Positions 17,587-25,304 of a DNA stretch of 64,000 bases are shown here, piece by piece. Each line of letters starts with the position of its first letter. The stretch's first letter is position 1. The notes beneath the pieces were generated by a model. The model was not told the origin of the DNA. It made no database searches and saw nothing but the letters and a program-made list of their open reading frames with translations. The DNA lies in the NCBI RefSeq assembly GCF_000518885.1, contig NZ_JAEL01000003.1, positions 23,987 through 87,986 of the forward strand. Direction: 5' to 3'. This DNA comes from Bacillus sp. J33. Its GTDB lineage: Bacteria > Bacillota > Bacilli > Bacillales > Cytobacillaceae. A program made the position numbers and the translations under genes.

Positions 17587-17880
17587 AAAAAAAGCCCGTC
17601 TCCATAAAAGAGACGAGCTTGCATTACCCGCGGTACCACTCTGATTGTCCAAAGGACCACTTTAAAGGAAATCCAAAAAGCCCAGGGGTTCCTGCATCTT
17701 TTTGAATATAATTCCTTAAGGGATTGTTAACGGGTTCCTATTCCCGGCAAAGCCTACTGGTATTTCAGCTTTGCATCTCCGAAGTGCGCTTCACAAAAGG
17801 ATTTCCAACAGGCTTGCACCGTCCCTGTCTCGCTTTAGGAATGGTCTTTTGCTACTCTCTTCATCATGGAAGCTTTGTAT
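17587..17880 (-). ncRNA. T-box leader of argS (arginine)
   Basis: On the minus strand the leader contains the T-box core AGAGTGGTACCGCGGGT (17626-17642) followed by an intrinsic terminator (AGCTCGTCTC/GAGACGGGCT then T run, 17587-17622). In stem I the specifier-loop-like context GTGAAGCGCACTTC places CGC, an arginine codon, at 17786-17788. Uncharged tRNA-Arg would stabilise the antiterminator. Confidence 0.92.
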
Positions 17881-17890
17881 AATTAATGCT

Positions 17891-17918
17891 ATTATACTCT
17901 GTTGGAATTATTTTGCAA
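17891..17918 (-). promoter_or_regulatory. argS T-box promoter
   Basis: On the minus strand TTGCAA (17918-17913), 16-nt spacer, TATAAT (17896-17891). The -35 overlaps the 3' end of the upstream SEDS gene. Confidence 0.7.
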
Positions 17919-19092
17919 CATAATTTGAATCTGTGGAGAACATATAGGTTCTATGGTGATAGCGCATGCTGAAAATCAGTCCCATTGCCAGCATGTTTCC
18001 CATTAATGAACTGCCCCCATAGCTGATGAAAGGCAGCGGTATGCCGGTAATCGGGAGAACCTGAATGGTCATTCCGATGTTTTGAAAAACGTGGAAGGTT
18101 ATCATGCTGATAATGCCCACACAAATATACGTATTGAAAGGATCGGTTGTTTCCAGGGCTGTTTTAGTCAAATGATAGATAAGAAGAAAGAACAAGCTGA
18201 TCACAATGCTTGCCCCGAAGAAGCCATACTCTTCTCCAATTACACTAAAAATAAAATCAGTATGGGCATCTGGCACATAGACTTGCCTGTCGCTAAAACC
18301 CTTTCCCGAGATTAATCCTGATCCAATTGCAAGCATTGAGTTATAGAGCTGCATTCCTGCTCCTTGCTTATGATTGACTGGGTCAAGCCAAGAATATATT
18401 CTGCTGAATTGGTAGGGGTCCACGCCAAGATATTTCTCCAAAATCTCAGGTGCCTGTATAACAAGATACAGAATGCTACCGGCGAAGGACCCCAGAAAAC
18501 CGTATATAGGCACAAGGATTTTCCAGGATATCCCCGACACAAGAATAATTCCAGTTAAAATAGCAACAATGACGAGTGCTGTTCCAAGGTCCTCAATAAT
18601 AATTAATCCTAATGGAAGTGAAGTTGCTGCCCCAAGCTTAATAAGAAGAAACAAATCAGTGCCAAGTGTCTTGCTTATATATTTTTGATGATGATCAGAA
18701 ATAATTTTGCTTAAAGCAATGATCAAAAAAACTTTCACAAACTCGGAGGGCTGAATGGAACCCAGCCCTGGGACCACATACCAGAGAGTTGCCCCTTTGC
18801 GTTCTGGTGCAATGCTTTCAGGCGCAATAAACAATCCAACTAATAAAAGGATTCCGAAGCCATATAAAAGCCATGTAAGCCTCCTGATTTGTTCACTATC
18901 AAAATACATAACAGCAGCAATAATTATAATCCCAACTGCATAGTTAACGATTTGTTTTATAACAAAATTGCCGGCATATTGGTCGGAGGATTGTCCGCTG
19001 TAAATAGCGATGCAGCTAATGAGGAAGAAAAGCAGCAATAAAAAACATAATGTCCAATCAAAGCGGTCAGAAGATTTTTTCATTTGGTCCAT
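17908..19092 (-). CDS. rodA: FtsW/RodA/SpoVE (SEDS) family peptidoglycan polymerase, RodA-like
   Basis: A 394-aa polytopic membrane protein of the SEDS family, glycosyltransferases that polymerise lipid II with a partner class B PBP. Hallmarks: GSIQPSEFVKVFLIIALS, GKGFSDRQVYVPDAHTDFIFSVIGEEYGFFG (the acidic catalytic loop), and the C-terminal TGIPLPFISYGGSSL. The Ile in TGIPLP and the VPDAHTDF form favour RodA over FtsW. Bacilli often have several SEDS genes, so this may be an auxiliary copy. It is followed on the same strand by the argS T-box promoter. The ATG 19092 start is preceded by AGGTG. Confidence 0.85.
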   Translation of the reverse strand: MDQMKKSSDRFDWTLCFLLLLFFLISCIAIYSGQSSDQYAGNFVIKQIVNYAVGIIIIAAVMYFDSEQIRRLTWLLYGFGILLLVGLFIAPESIAPERKGATLWYVVPGLGSIQPSEFVKVFLIIALSKIISDHHQKYISKTLGTDLFLLIKLGAATSLPLGLIIIEDLGTALVIVAILTGIILVSGISWKILVPIYGFLGSFAGSILYLVIQAPEILEKYLGVDPYQFSRIYSWLDPVNHKQGAGMQLYNSMLAIGSGLISGKGFSDRQVYVPDAHTDFIFSVIGEEYGFFGASIVISLFFLLIYHLTKTALETTDPFNTYICVGIISMITFHVFQNIGMTIQVLPITGIPLPFISYGGSSLMGNMLAMGLIFSMRYHHRTYMFSTDSNYVAK

Positions 19093-19413
19093 TCATACAC
19101 ACCTGGTTTCTTTACCATTTTACATTTTTATCCTAACAAAGAAAAATACCCCTTACAATGGCTGTTTCGATGCAGTCCTATTTGTTTAGACGAAATAAAG
19201 TGTAAGAAAGTTTCCAGCATTTCATAAATTAACCTGTGTTAAAGCTATTTAGAAAAAGGGAGTTTTAATAATATTTTTATAAACAGGAAAGAAATCTTTT
19301 CATATTTTTGCTACAATAAGAGTAGAAATTACAGTCAGGGACAAGCAGACAGTTTCACAATCAGAAGCTGTCTTTTTGAATATAAATTTGGTTAACGTTT
19401 CGGAGGTTTCGCC
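19093..19413 (+). other. Intergenic region with possible extended -10 promoter
   Basis: No gene is seen. An extended -10 element TGCTACAAT (19309-19317) without a clear -35 lies about 100 nt upstream of the ATT-start gene. A weak GACAG/CTGTC hairpin falls in the leader (about 19350-19374). Confidence 0.35.
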
Positions 19414-20190
19414 ATTGAAAAAAGGAATCATGCTATTCGTGATCTCATCTACGTCCATCTTAATGAACAGGATCAGTATGTGCTGACATATGGGATTGAG
19501 TTTGCGGAGTTTGTACAGACCCTTGCAGATTCTATCAATAACTTGCTGCTGCTGAAACACATGTTTGAACATGGCGATTACAACATGCATACAATGTTCG
19601 AATATGTGTCCAGAGACAAGCTTGGAAGGCTAGTAGCAGAAGATGTATACAGCTATGGCGATTTTTGCTGGGTTGATTTTGAGGAAGAAGAAGCTGTAAA
19701 TGAGCTTCCGGGACAGACAATTGCTGAACTTCTTTATCTTGGCCATGTGAAAGAGCACTTGAAGCCGCCTTTTTACAACTATTTGAGCAATCGGTATGTG
19801 TACCTTGCCCATGAAGACGGCTGGTTTAACCGTACATATTACCGGGATCTGAATGATTTTTACAGGATGCTGGGGGAAGTAATTCCGGGTAAAATGGGGC
19901 AGATGAAAGTCGAAAAAACACTCCTCGGCCTTAAAAAGAAGAAGACGTACCCGCCGATCACAAGAGATGTTCTCTTATCACTAAAACCTTTAATGAAGGA
20001 AGGGGCCGTTCTGTCCATAAAGGATATCGACCAAAACAGGGCCCGGATTGAAATTCCGATTTGGGTGATTGGTGATTTTGCCAACATGGATGATATGTAT
20101 GACGAATATGAGTCTATCGTGAAAGAGCCTTGTGAAGCTAAGATTGTATTCGATAAGAAGACAAGGGAATGGAAGATTTACTCCCGTTAG
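19414..20190 (+). CDS. Conserved protein of unknown function, apparent ATT start codon
   Basis: A 258-aa soluble protein I do not recognise functionally; I have an impression of close Bacillaceae homologues, some carrying misleading transporter names, but no membrane segments are visible. The N-terminal reading frame runs (I)EKRNHAIRDLIYVHLNEQDQ before the first conventional start, a GTG at 19480 that has no ribosome site. CGGAGG at 19401-19406 lies 7 nt before ATT 19414, so ATT is the likely initiation codon. The sequence is rich in aromatic and acidic residues (GDFCWVDFEEEE, WFNRTYYRDLNDFYRMLG). Monocistronic between rodA (divergent) and the cobalamin riboswitch. Confidence 0.75.
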   Translation: MEKRNHAIRDLIYVHLNEQDQYVLTYGIEFAEFVQTLADSINNLLLLKHMFEHGDYNMHTMFEYVSRDKLGRLVAEDVYSYGDFCWVDFEEEEAVNELPGQTIAELLYLGHVKEHLKPPFYNYLSNRYVYLAHEDGWFNRTYYRDLNDFYRMLGEVIPGKMGQMKVEKTLLGLKKKKTYPPITRDVLLSLKPLMKEGAVLSIKDIDQNRARIEIPIWVIGDFANMDDMYDEYESIVKEPCEAKIVFDKKTREWKIYSR

Positions 20191-20280
20191 TATTCTGAAC
20201 TTTTTACAGCATTCAGCAAATTCCACTTACATTTTTGGCTGGATGGTGTATAATCGGAAATAGAAAATTTTATATGCACG

Positions 20281-20690
20281 AACAGGTGTCTTCTTAAATA
20301 GGATAAGGGCCGATGGGGCTATTTGTTTAAAGTTAAGAAAGTATTACTTTGAACTTCGATAACTGTCCAGCTCCAGCGCCTACCCCCCTCGAGGTCACAA
20401 GCTAATCCTCCCAAAAAGGCAAAGAACGCTTTTTCGGTAGGCTCGTCTTGTGCTTGTCGGGGGTGGGCAAGGCGCTTTGCGCTTTTCTTATTTGAAGACT
20501 TAATAGGGAAGCTGGTGAAAATCCAGCGCGGTCCCGCCACTGTAAATGGGAGCTGTCTGCTGATCCACTGTATATTTGTATGGGAAGGAGCAGAACAGCA
20601 ATGACCATGAGCCAGGAGACCTGCCTGATTCTTAAGCACCCTTAAACCTACGAGGATAGGGAGGTGTTTGGTCCGGCCATTTATTCTTTT
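20281..20690 (+). ncRNA. Cobalamin (B12) riboswitch with an enlarged peripheral arm
   Basis: The core is clear: TTAATAGGGAAGCTGGTGAA (about 20499-20518), CGCGGTCCCGCCACTGTAA, and GAGCCAGGAGACCTGCC (20609-20625). The 5' P2 strand CAGGT (20283-20287) can pair with ACCTG (20619-20623). Between P2 and the AATAGGGAA element, GTCTTC..AAATA (20288-20300) pairs with TATTTGAAGAC (20489-20499), enclosing about 190 nt that contain a dispersed palindromic repeat. The leader ends in an intrinsic terminator, so control is probably by transcription attenuation: adenosylcobalamin shuts the downstream B12 operon. Confidence 0.93.
20364..20486. repeat. Dispersed palindromic repeat inside the B12 riboswitch arm
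   Basis: Begins TGTCCAGCTCCAGCGCCTAC and ends GGCGCTTTGCGCTTTTC. The ends are complementary (AGCGCCTACCCCC against GGGGGTGGGCAAGGCGCT), with an inner pair around GTCACAAGC/GCTTGTGC-like sequences. A close relative is at 62355-62469. Confidence 0.75.
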
Positions 20691-20718
20691 ATACATACCT
20701 GAGAATTTTGACCACACA

Positions 20719-20755
20719 AACATCTCCTTGCAGCAGAGGAGATGTTTTTTTATTT
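20719..20755 (+). terminator. Riboswitch-controlled terminator
   Basis: AACATCTCCT (20719-20728) pairs with AGGAGATGTT (20737-20746), followed by a T tract. Placed between the aptamer and btuF. Confidence 0.88.
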
Positions 20756-20767
20756 TTGGGTACCGGT

Positions 20768-20827
20768 TGTCCAGCTTAAGCGCCTGTACTCTCGTGGTGA
20801 GGGGGACCAGGGTGCTAACGCTTTTTT
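20768..20827. repeat. Degenerate partial copy of the dispersed palindromic repeat
   Basis: TGTCCAGCTTAAGCGCCTGT at the left and GTGCTAACGCTTTTTTGG at the right resemble a shortened, diverged copy of the element at 20364. Confidence 0.45.
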
Positions 20828-20871
20828 GGTGCATATGAATTTTGTCGAAGGACCTAGGAGGATTGGTGAGG

Positions 20872-21846
20872 ATGAAAAAGTTTTATTCATTATTATTAGC
20901 TATGCTGCTGGCTGCTGGAGTGCTGGCAGGCTGTGGGGATAGTGCTGAGCAGTCAAAAGAAGAGCAGCAGGCTGAGGATGGGCAGAATGCCAGCGGGGAG
21001 GAATCCAAATTCCCTGTAACGATAAAGGATGCACTGGATAATGAGGTTGTTATTGAATCAAAGCCTGAAAGAATCGTTTCCATGATTCCGAGCAACACAG
21101 AAATTGCTTTTGGATTAGGGCTTGGAGAAGAAGTTGTAGGAGTTTCCGATTTTGATAATTACCCTGCAGAAGCGGCCGAGAAAGAAAAGATTGGCGGCAT
21201 GGAATTTAATGTGGAGAAAATTATCTCTTTAAACCCCGATCTTGTTCTGGCGCACGCATCCAGCGCACATAATTCGGAGGCAGGCCTTCAGCAATTAAGG
21301 GATGCAGGCATGACAGTGCTTGTTGTAAATGATGCGAAGAGCTTTGATCAAGTCTTTGAATCCATTGAAATGGTTGGAACGGCAGCCGGAGAAAAAGAAA
21401 AAGCGGAAAAGCTTGTCGCGGACATGAAGAGCAAGCTCGATGAAATTAAAACAAAAGCTCAAGGTATTAAGGATGAGGATCGAAAATCTGTATTTGTTGA
21501 AGTTTCACCTGCTCCTGAAATCTATACTGCGGGTACAAATACATTTATGGATGAAATGCTAAGTGCGATAAATGCAAAAAATATCATAACCGAAGAAGGA
21601 TGGCCAAAAATGGATCCGGAGGCGATTATTGAAAGAAATCCGGATGTGATCATCACAACTCATGGCTATTACACTGAGGATCCTGTTGGGAATATAATGA
21701 GCCGGGATGGCTGGCAGGATATTAACGCGGTGAAAGATAAGCAAGTTGTCGAGGTGGATTCCGATATGGTGACCCGCACTGGCCCGCGTATTGTTGAAGG
21801 AGTCGAAGAACTTGCAAAAGCAGTATATCCGGACGTATTTAAATAA
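20872..21846 (+). CDS. btuF: Cobalamin-binding lipoprotein BtuF
   Basis: A 324-aa class III substrate-binding protein. Lipoprotein signal MKKFYSLLLAMLLAAGV ends in the lipobox LAGC (Cys at residue 21), then a charged linker and the BtuF/FecB fold with PERIVSMIPSNTEIAFGLGL and SLNPDLVLAH. It would capture corrinoids outside the membrane for the BtuCD importer encoded next. ATG 20872 is chosen because it begins the signal peptide; AGGAGG lies 10 nt upstream. First gene of the riboswitch-controlled cobalamin operon. Confidence 0.93.
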   Translation: MKKFYSLLLAMLLAAGVLAGCGDSAEQSKEEQQAEDGQNASGEESKFPVTIKDALDNEVVIESKPERIVSMIPSNTEIAFGLGLGEEVVGVSDFDNYPAEAAEKEKIGGMEFNVEKIISLNPDLVLAHASSAHNSEAGLQQLRDAGMTVLVVNDAKSFDQVFESIEMVGTAAGEKEKAEKLVADMKSKLDEIKTKAQGIKDEDRKSVFVEVSPAPEIYTAGTNTFMDEMLSAINAKNIITEEGWPKMDPEAIIERNPDVIITTHGYYTEDPVGNIMSRDGWQDINAVKDKQVVEVDSDMVTRTGPRIVEGVEELAKAVYPDVFK

Positions 21847-22870
21847 TAAAATCTTAGCTTATATCATAGCATCAGGATTTTTGCTTTCAGCCATGCTGAT
21901 GGGGATTTCTATTGGAACTGTTTCTGTTCACCCCATGACGATTATTAAAGTAATAGGGGCTGAGATATTTCCATTTATTTCATTAGGCAACATAGATACT
22001 ATGCATTCAAATATTATTATGAATATTCGGCTGCCGCGCGTATTGCTGGCCGGTTTGGTGGGGGCGTCTCTTGCAATTGCGGGAGCCGCCTTTCAAGGTT
22101 TATTAAGAAATCCTCTGGCAGATCCCTATACTATAGGGGTGTCTTCGGGAGCCTCACTCGGTGCAGTTTTAACATTGTTTTTAGGATTGTCCATTCCGTT
22201 GGCGGGAATGTTTACCCTGCCTTTATTCAGTATTCTTTTTTCATTTTTAACTATCTTTGCCGTTTTACTATTTGCCAGAAATATTGAAAGATCCATGAAA
22301 GTGGAAACGATCATTTTAACAGGCATTATTTTTAGTTCCTTTCTTGGCGCTCTTATATCCCTTATGATTGCACTGACAGGTGAGGAGCTAAGGCAAATAA
22401 TCGGATGGCTTCTTGGCAGTGTATCCATGAGGGGATGGGCATATATTAAAATTATCATTCCATTCTTTATAATCGGTGCCATACTTCTATTAGCCAACAG
22501 CAAAGAGCTTAATGCCATGTCCTTCGGTGAAGAAAAGGCCCAGCATATTGGAGTAGATGTTCAGAAAAGAAAGATGATAATTCTTATAGCAGGCTCCATC
22601 TTAACAGGTGCAGCCGTGGCGGTTTCAGGGACAATAGGATTTGTTGGCCTTGTCATCCCTCACCTGACCCGGCTGTTATGGGGACCGGATCATAAGCACT
22701 TATTGCCGCTCTCCATACTAATGGGAGCCGGTTTCCTTATTATTGCCGACCTGGTTTCAAGGACAATCATAGCACCTACTGAGCTTCCAATCGGTGTGAT
22801 TACCGCGATAATTGGTGCACCTGCGTTTGCCATTATATTAATGAAAAGACGTACAGAAAGAAGTGGATAA
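21812..22870 (+). CDS. btuC: Cobalamin ABC transporter permease BtuC
   Basis: A FecCD/BtuC-family permease of about 352 aa with many transmembrane helices; typical blocks are NIRLPRVLLAGLVGASLAIA, GAAFQGLLRNPLADPYTIGV and VSGTIGFVGLVIPHLTRLLWG. It dimerises to form the corrinoid channel. The reading frame overlaps the end of btuF. The best start is TTG 21812, preceded by AAGGAG at 21797-21802 inside btuF, giving a 35-nt overlap; an upstream TTG at 21791 has no ribosome site. Translational coupling to btuF is likely. Confidence 0.9.
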   Translation: MQKQYIRTYLNNKILAYIIASGFLLSAMLMGISIGTVSVHPMTIIKVIGAEIFPFISLGNIDTMHSNIIMNIRLPRVLLAGLVGASLAIAGAAFQGLLRNPLADPYTIGVSSGASLGAVLTLFLGLSIPLAGMFTLPLFSILFSFLTIFAVLLFARNIERSMKVETIILTGIIFSSFLGALISLMIALTGEELRQIIGWLLGSVSMRGWAYIKIIIPFFIIGAILLLANSKELNAMSFGEEKAQHIGVDVQKRKMIILIAGSILTGAAVAVSGTIGFVGLVIPHLTRLLWGPDHKHLLPLSILMGAGFLIIADLVSRTIIAPTELPIGVITAIIGAPAFAIILMKRRTERSG

Positions 22871-22872
22871 CC

Positions 22873-24342
22873 ATGCTAAGTGTTCAGCAGGCTACTGGCG
22901 GGTATGCCAGTGTACCAGTTGTGAAAAATATAAATTTTGAGGTGGAAAAAGGGGAGCTTTTCGGGATATTGGGTCCCAATGGCAGCGGGAAAACGACCAT
23001 TTTGAAAATGCTAAGCGGCATTCTTCCCTGCAAATCAGGTGAAATCCTGATTAAAGGAAAGAATTTGTCAGAGTACACGCCAAAAGAGCTGGCTAAAATT
23101 ATTGCTGTTCTTCCCCAGCATTCTTCTCAGGCGTTTTCTTATACCGTAAAGGAAACGGTTTCCCTTGGAAGATATGCTCATCAGAAAGGCTGGTTCCAAA
23201 GCTGGACCAGCGAAGATGAAGCAACGGTCAATCGCGTCATGGAACAGACTGGAGTCTCCCAGTTTCAGGATCATGATATTCAGCAATTATCCGGCGGTGA
23301 GAGGCAGCGGGTGTTTTTAGCTCAGGCCCTTGCACAGGAGCCGGAAATATTATTGCTGGATGAGCCCACAAATCATCTTGATTTGTCTTATCAAAAAGAG
23401 CTGCTTGATCTCCTTGGCGTATGGTCAAAAGACTGCGGTCTGACGGTCATTTCCATTTTTCATGATTTAAATTTGGCTGGATTGTACTGTGACCGGCTAT
23501 TGCTGTTGGAGAATGGCGAAGTCAATATTAATCACGTTCCCAATGAAGTTTTAAAGGAAGGACGGATACGGGAGGTCTATAGGACAAAGATTGAAAAGCT
23601 CCCGCACCCAAGGGTTCCGGCTCCGCAGATGGTACTTGTTCCAAAACGATCTGACTCAGAACAGCATCCTATTCAAATAGATAAAGGCAGCCTCGAGTTA
23701 AGGGAAGGATTGCTGCTCCTTCAGTCTCCGATTCCGCTAAAAACAATGTCATCCGGAGTAACAGGCTCTGGATCAGGATGGAATCGTACATTTCTTAACA
23801 GGCATGTGCGTAAGGATTATGATTGCAGTGACCATAGGGCAGAGATGGCTGAGTATGTACGGCAAATCGGTTTTGAGCCTGGGGAAACCGTAGGGATGAT
23901 GACAGCCGTACATGTAGAGGATTATAGCTGCACGTTTTATGAAGAAGAAACATTCTCCGTCTGCATCGTTGTAACTGCGGGTGTCGGAAATGCTGTAGAC
24001 GCCTCCAAAAGTGAACAGCATTCCCATCATCTTACACCTGGAACGATCAATACATGGGTTTTCGTTAATGGCAGTCTGACTGAAGAAGCGTTTATTCAAT
24101 GTATCATGACAGCAACCGAGGCAAAGACAAGGGCCTTGCATGACCAGCAGGTGAAGGATGCTATAACGGGGACGATTGCAACGGGAACATCAACAGACAG
24201 TATTTTGATTGCAGCCACTCAGCAGGGTGAAAACCTTGAATATGCAGGAACCATCACACCGCTTGGAAAAGTGATTGGCAAAGGTGTCTATGAATGCACA
24301 ATTGAGGCCATACAGAATTCACAAAGAAGGATAAGAAAATGA
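22873..24342 (+). CDS. btuD-cbiZ: Cobalamin ABC transporter ATPase fused to adenosylcobinamide amidohydrolase (BtuD-CbiZ)
   Basis: A 489-aa two-domain protein. Residues 1 to about 250 form an ABC ATPase (Walker A GPNGSGKTT, signature LSGGERQRVFLAQ, Walker B LLLDEPTNHLD, His in IFHDLNLAG). Residues about 270-489 match CbiZ (LLLQSPIPLKTMSSGVTGSG, TAGVGNAVDAS, GTINTWVFVNGSLTEEAF, ATGTSTDSILIAAT). CbiZ cleaves the aminopropanol arm of adenosyl-pseudo/cobinamide to give cobyric acid, which CbiB downstream can rebuild. The fusion couples import with remodelling. It starts 2 nt after btuC and overlaps cbiB by 4 nt. B. subtilis YvrA is, as far as I recall, a similar fusion. Confidence 0.9.
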   Translation: MLSVQQATGGYASVPVVKNINFEVEKGELFGILGPNGSGKTTILKMLSGILPCKSGEILIKGKNLSEYTPKELAKIIAVLPQHSSQAFSYTVKETVSLGRYAHQKGWFQSWTSEDEATVNRVMEQTGVSQFQDHDIQQLSGGERQRVFLAQALAQEPEILLLDEPTNHLDLSYQKELLDLLGVWSKDCGLTVISIFHDLNLAGLYCDRLLLLENGEVNINHVPNEVLKEGRIREVYRTKIEKLPHPRVPAPQMVLVPKRSDSEQHPIQIDKGSLELREGLLLLQSPIPLKTMSSGVTGSGSGWNRTFLNRHVRKDYDCSDHRAEMAEYVRQIGFEPGETVGMMTAVHVEDYSCTFYEEETFSVCIVVTAGVGNAVDASKSEQHSHHLTPGTINTWVFVNGSLTEEAFIQCIMTATEAKTRALHDQQVKDAITGTIATGTSTDSILIAATQQGENLEYAGTITPLGKVIGKGVYECTIEAIQNSQRRIRK

Positions 24343-25304
24343 TTTTGTATCACCTTATTGCTATTACATTTGCCTATATTATTGATTTGGTGATAGGGGA
24401 TCCTCCAAACTGGCCGCATCCGGTCAGATGGATAGGTGCCTTAATACATAAACTTGAAACATCCCTTAACAAAGGGCATTACAGAAAATTAAAAGGAGTC
24501 GCTATGCTTGCCGTCGTCTTGCTGGCGGCAGGAGGAATATCCTTTTTAATCATCAGATTCTTTTATGGAATCCATCCGATCGCTGGCATCCTGGCAGAAG
24601 GAATCCTTATTTTCACTGCCATCGCACAAAAGAGTTTAAAGGAAGCGGCTATGGACGTTTATGTGCCTCTGGAACAAGGAGAAATGGAAGAAGCGAGAGA
24701 AAAACTCTCGTATATTGTTGGCAGGGATACAGATAGTCTGGATGAACCAGGAATTGTCAGAGCTGCAGTGGAGACAGTGGCTGAAAATACAAGCGATGGA
24801 ATCACTGCTCCGCTATTTTGGGCATTTATTGGCGGTGCTCCGCTTGCCCTACTATACAGATCCATTAATACATGTGATTCGATGGTTGGCCATCGGAATG
24901 AAAGATACGGAGAGTTTGGATGGGCATCTGCAAGAGTTGATGATATCGCCAACTGGATTCCAAGCAGACTAACATCGATATGCATAATGCTGACCCAAAA
25001 GCCAGAACATACTTCAGCTGGAGAGGCTTGGGGCATATTGCTGAGAGATGCGAGGAGCCACCCAAGTCCCAATAGCGGATGGGGTGAAGCGGCTGTTGCA
25101 GCCCTTCTTGGCATCCAGCTGGGCGGAATTAATTTTTATAAAGGCGTTATTTCTAACAGGGCTACAATGGGAGATCCTTTCGTGTTTCTGGAAAAAGAAC
25201 ATATTTTAAAAAGCATATCAATTATGAAAAAGACTGTTTTCATATTTTTAATTCTATTATGGGCAGGAGGGATAGTCATTGAAATGGCCCTCACACGGTT
25301 CTAA
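24339..25304 (+). CDS. cbiB: Adenosylcobinamide-phosphate synthase CbiB (CobD in Pseudomonas nomenclature)
   Basis: A 321-aa membrane enzyme condensing adenosylcobyric acid with (R)-1-aminopropanol-2-phosphate. The N-terminal IGDPPNWPHPVRWIG motif is the family signature; further conserved blocks are ETVAENTSDGITAPLFWAFI, NTCDSMVGHRNERYGEFGWA and ARSHPSPNSGWGEAA. The start overlaps the btuD-cbiZ stop (ATGA) and the 3' end overlaps the decarboxylase gene by 26 nt. Together with CbiZ and CobD it allows remodelling of salvaged corrinoids. Confidence 0.93.
   Translation: MILYHLIAITFAYIIDLVIGDPPNWPHPVRWIGALIHKLETSLNKGHYRKLKGVAMLAVVLLAAGGISFLIIRFFYGIHPIAGILAEGILIFTAIAQKSLKEAAMDVYVPLEQGEMEEAREKLSYIVGRDTDSLDEPGIVRAAVETVAENTSDGITAPLFWAFIGGAPLALLYRSINTCDSMVGHRNERYGEFGWASARVDDIANWIPSRLTSICIMLTQKPEHTSAGEAWGILLRDARSHPSPNSGWGEAAVAALLGIQLGGINFYKGVISNRATMGDPFVFLEKEHILKSISIMKKTVFIFLILLWAGGIVIEMALTRF

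Noticed and set aside
17567..17605. Longer N-terminus for argS starting at 17605
   Set aside because: Those codons come from the T-box terminator region; ATG 17566 has a strong ribosome site and starts the normal domain.
20319..20834. Minus-strand open frame of 171 codons before btuF
   Set aside because: It lies across the B12 riboswitch, its terminator and two repeat copies; the plus-strand RNA features explain the sequence.
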